NCBI GenBank assembly: GCA_027065935.1
Contig: JAMONI010000296.1
Span: 1 to 6,030, forward strand
Direction of reading: 5' to 3'
Source of the DNA: Flavobacteriales bacterium
GTDB taxonomy: Bacteria > Bacteroidota > Bacteroidia > Flavobacteriales > Flavobacteriaceae
Length of the DNA: 6,030 nt
Shown here: positions 5,835 to 6,030 of the stretch, one piece after another
Numbering within the stretch: position 1 is the stretch's first letter
How the letters are laid out: each line of letters opens with the position of its first letter
Program-made: the position numbers and the translations under genes
The notes under the pieces: model-generated
Databases searched by the model: none
Told to the model about the DNA's origin: nothing
What the model saw: only the letters and a program-made list of their open reading frames with translations

Positions 5835-6030
5835 TGAAAGAACCGGAAATTCTTGACGCCTGTTATAATAAAGCCAAACACTTTATTGAAAAAGGATTGG
5901 AATATAAGATTCCCGGTGAAATTATGAAAAATATTGTAATTGTGGTAAATGAAATCGAAAACAATAAATCCGTTGTCTCGGCTTTGACAACCAGCTTTTT
6001 AAAAAAAATTATTGATAATCAACAAGACAT
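5831..6030 (+). CDS. Unrecognised protein, candidate partner restriction endonuclease (N-terminal part only)
   Basis: The first 66 codons are in view and the gene runs off the right edge with no stop. The start ATG at 5831 overlaps the methyltransferase stop in ATGA; a second ATG follows directly at 5834. The visible part is largely helical-looking and polar (MMKEPEILDACYNKAKHF, then IPGEIMKNIVIVVNEIE at 28-44 and VVSALTTSFLKKII at 48-61), with no signal peptide or membrane segment. No PD-(D/E)XK or HNH catalytic motif lies in this part, so nuclease activity is not shown. The inference of a restriction enzyme rests on context: translational coupling directly behind a type II-like methyltransferase and the same AT-rich composition. 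I cannot assign a family. Confidence 0.6.
   Translation, partial: MMKEPEILDACYNKAKHFIEKGLEYKIPGEIMKNIVIVVNEIENNKSVVSALTTSFLKKIIDNQQD

Overview
The window looks like a chromosome segment of a Bacteroidota (flavobacteria-like) bacterium. The clues are the style of the housekeeping proteins, the lack of clear Shine-Dalgarno sequences before most starts, and promoter-like boxes of the Bacteroidota type (TTTG, about 19 bases, then TAnnTTTG) before ribE and tyrS. The species cannot be named from the sequence alone.

Layout, left to right. Bases 1-130 (minus strand) hold the first 43 codons of a family 2 glycosyltransferase resembling polyprenol-phosphate mannose synthase. It sits 6 bases after tyrosyl-tRNA synthetase (tyrS, 137-1432, minus), so the two are probably co-transcribed. 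A 328-base spacer (1433-1760) carries the tyrS promoter box and a GC-rich REP-like hairpin, but no convincing gene. Next come a small membrane protein (1761-2084, minus) and pdxA (2093-3196, minus; vitamin B6 synthesis), 8 bases apart and transcribed as pdxA then the membrane protein. A 68-base divergent spacer separates pdxA from ribE (3265-3867, plus; riboflavin synthase). An alpha/beta hydrolase follows ribE after 3 bases (3871-4674, plus).

From about 4675 to the right edge the DNA becomes visibly more AT-rich and holds an incoming restriction-modification-like module. It contains a beta-class (motif IV before motif I) DNA amino-methyltransferase split in two by a +1 frame change at an A5 run (4817-5446 and 5454-5834). 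An ATGA overlap then leads into an unrecognised gene cut by the window edge (5831 to beyond 6030), whose position suggests the partner restriction enzyme.

The left two thirds is ordinary housekeeping (translation, lipid-linked sugar, B6 and B2 cofactors). The most interesting part is the right third: a broken or genuinely two-part methyltransferase coupled to a possible nuclease gene. A second point of interest is the exactly symmetric pdxA/ribE divergent promoter region. I did not find a system that I can defend as wholly new.
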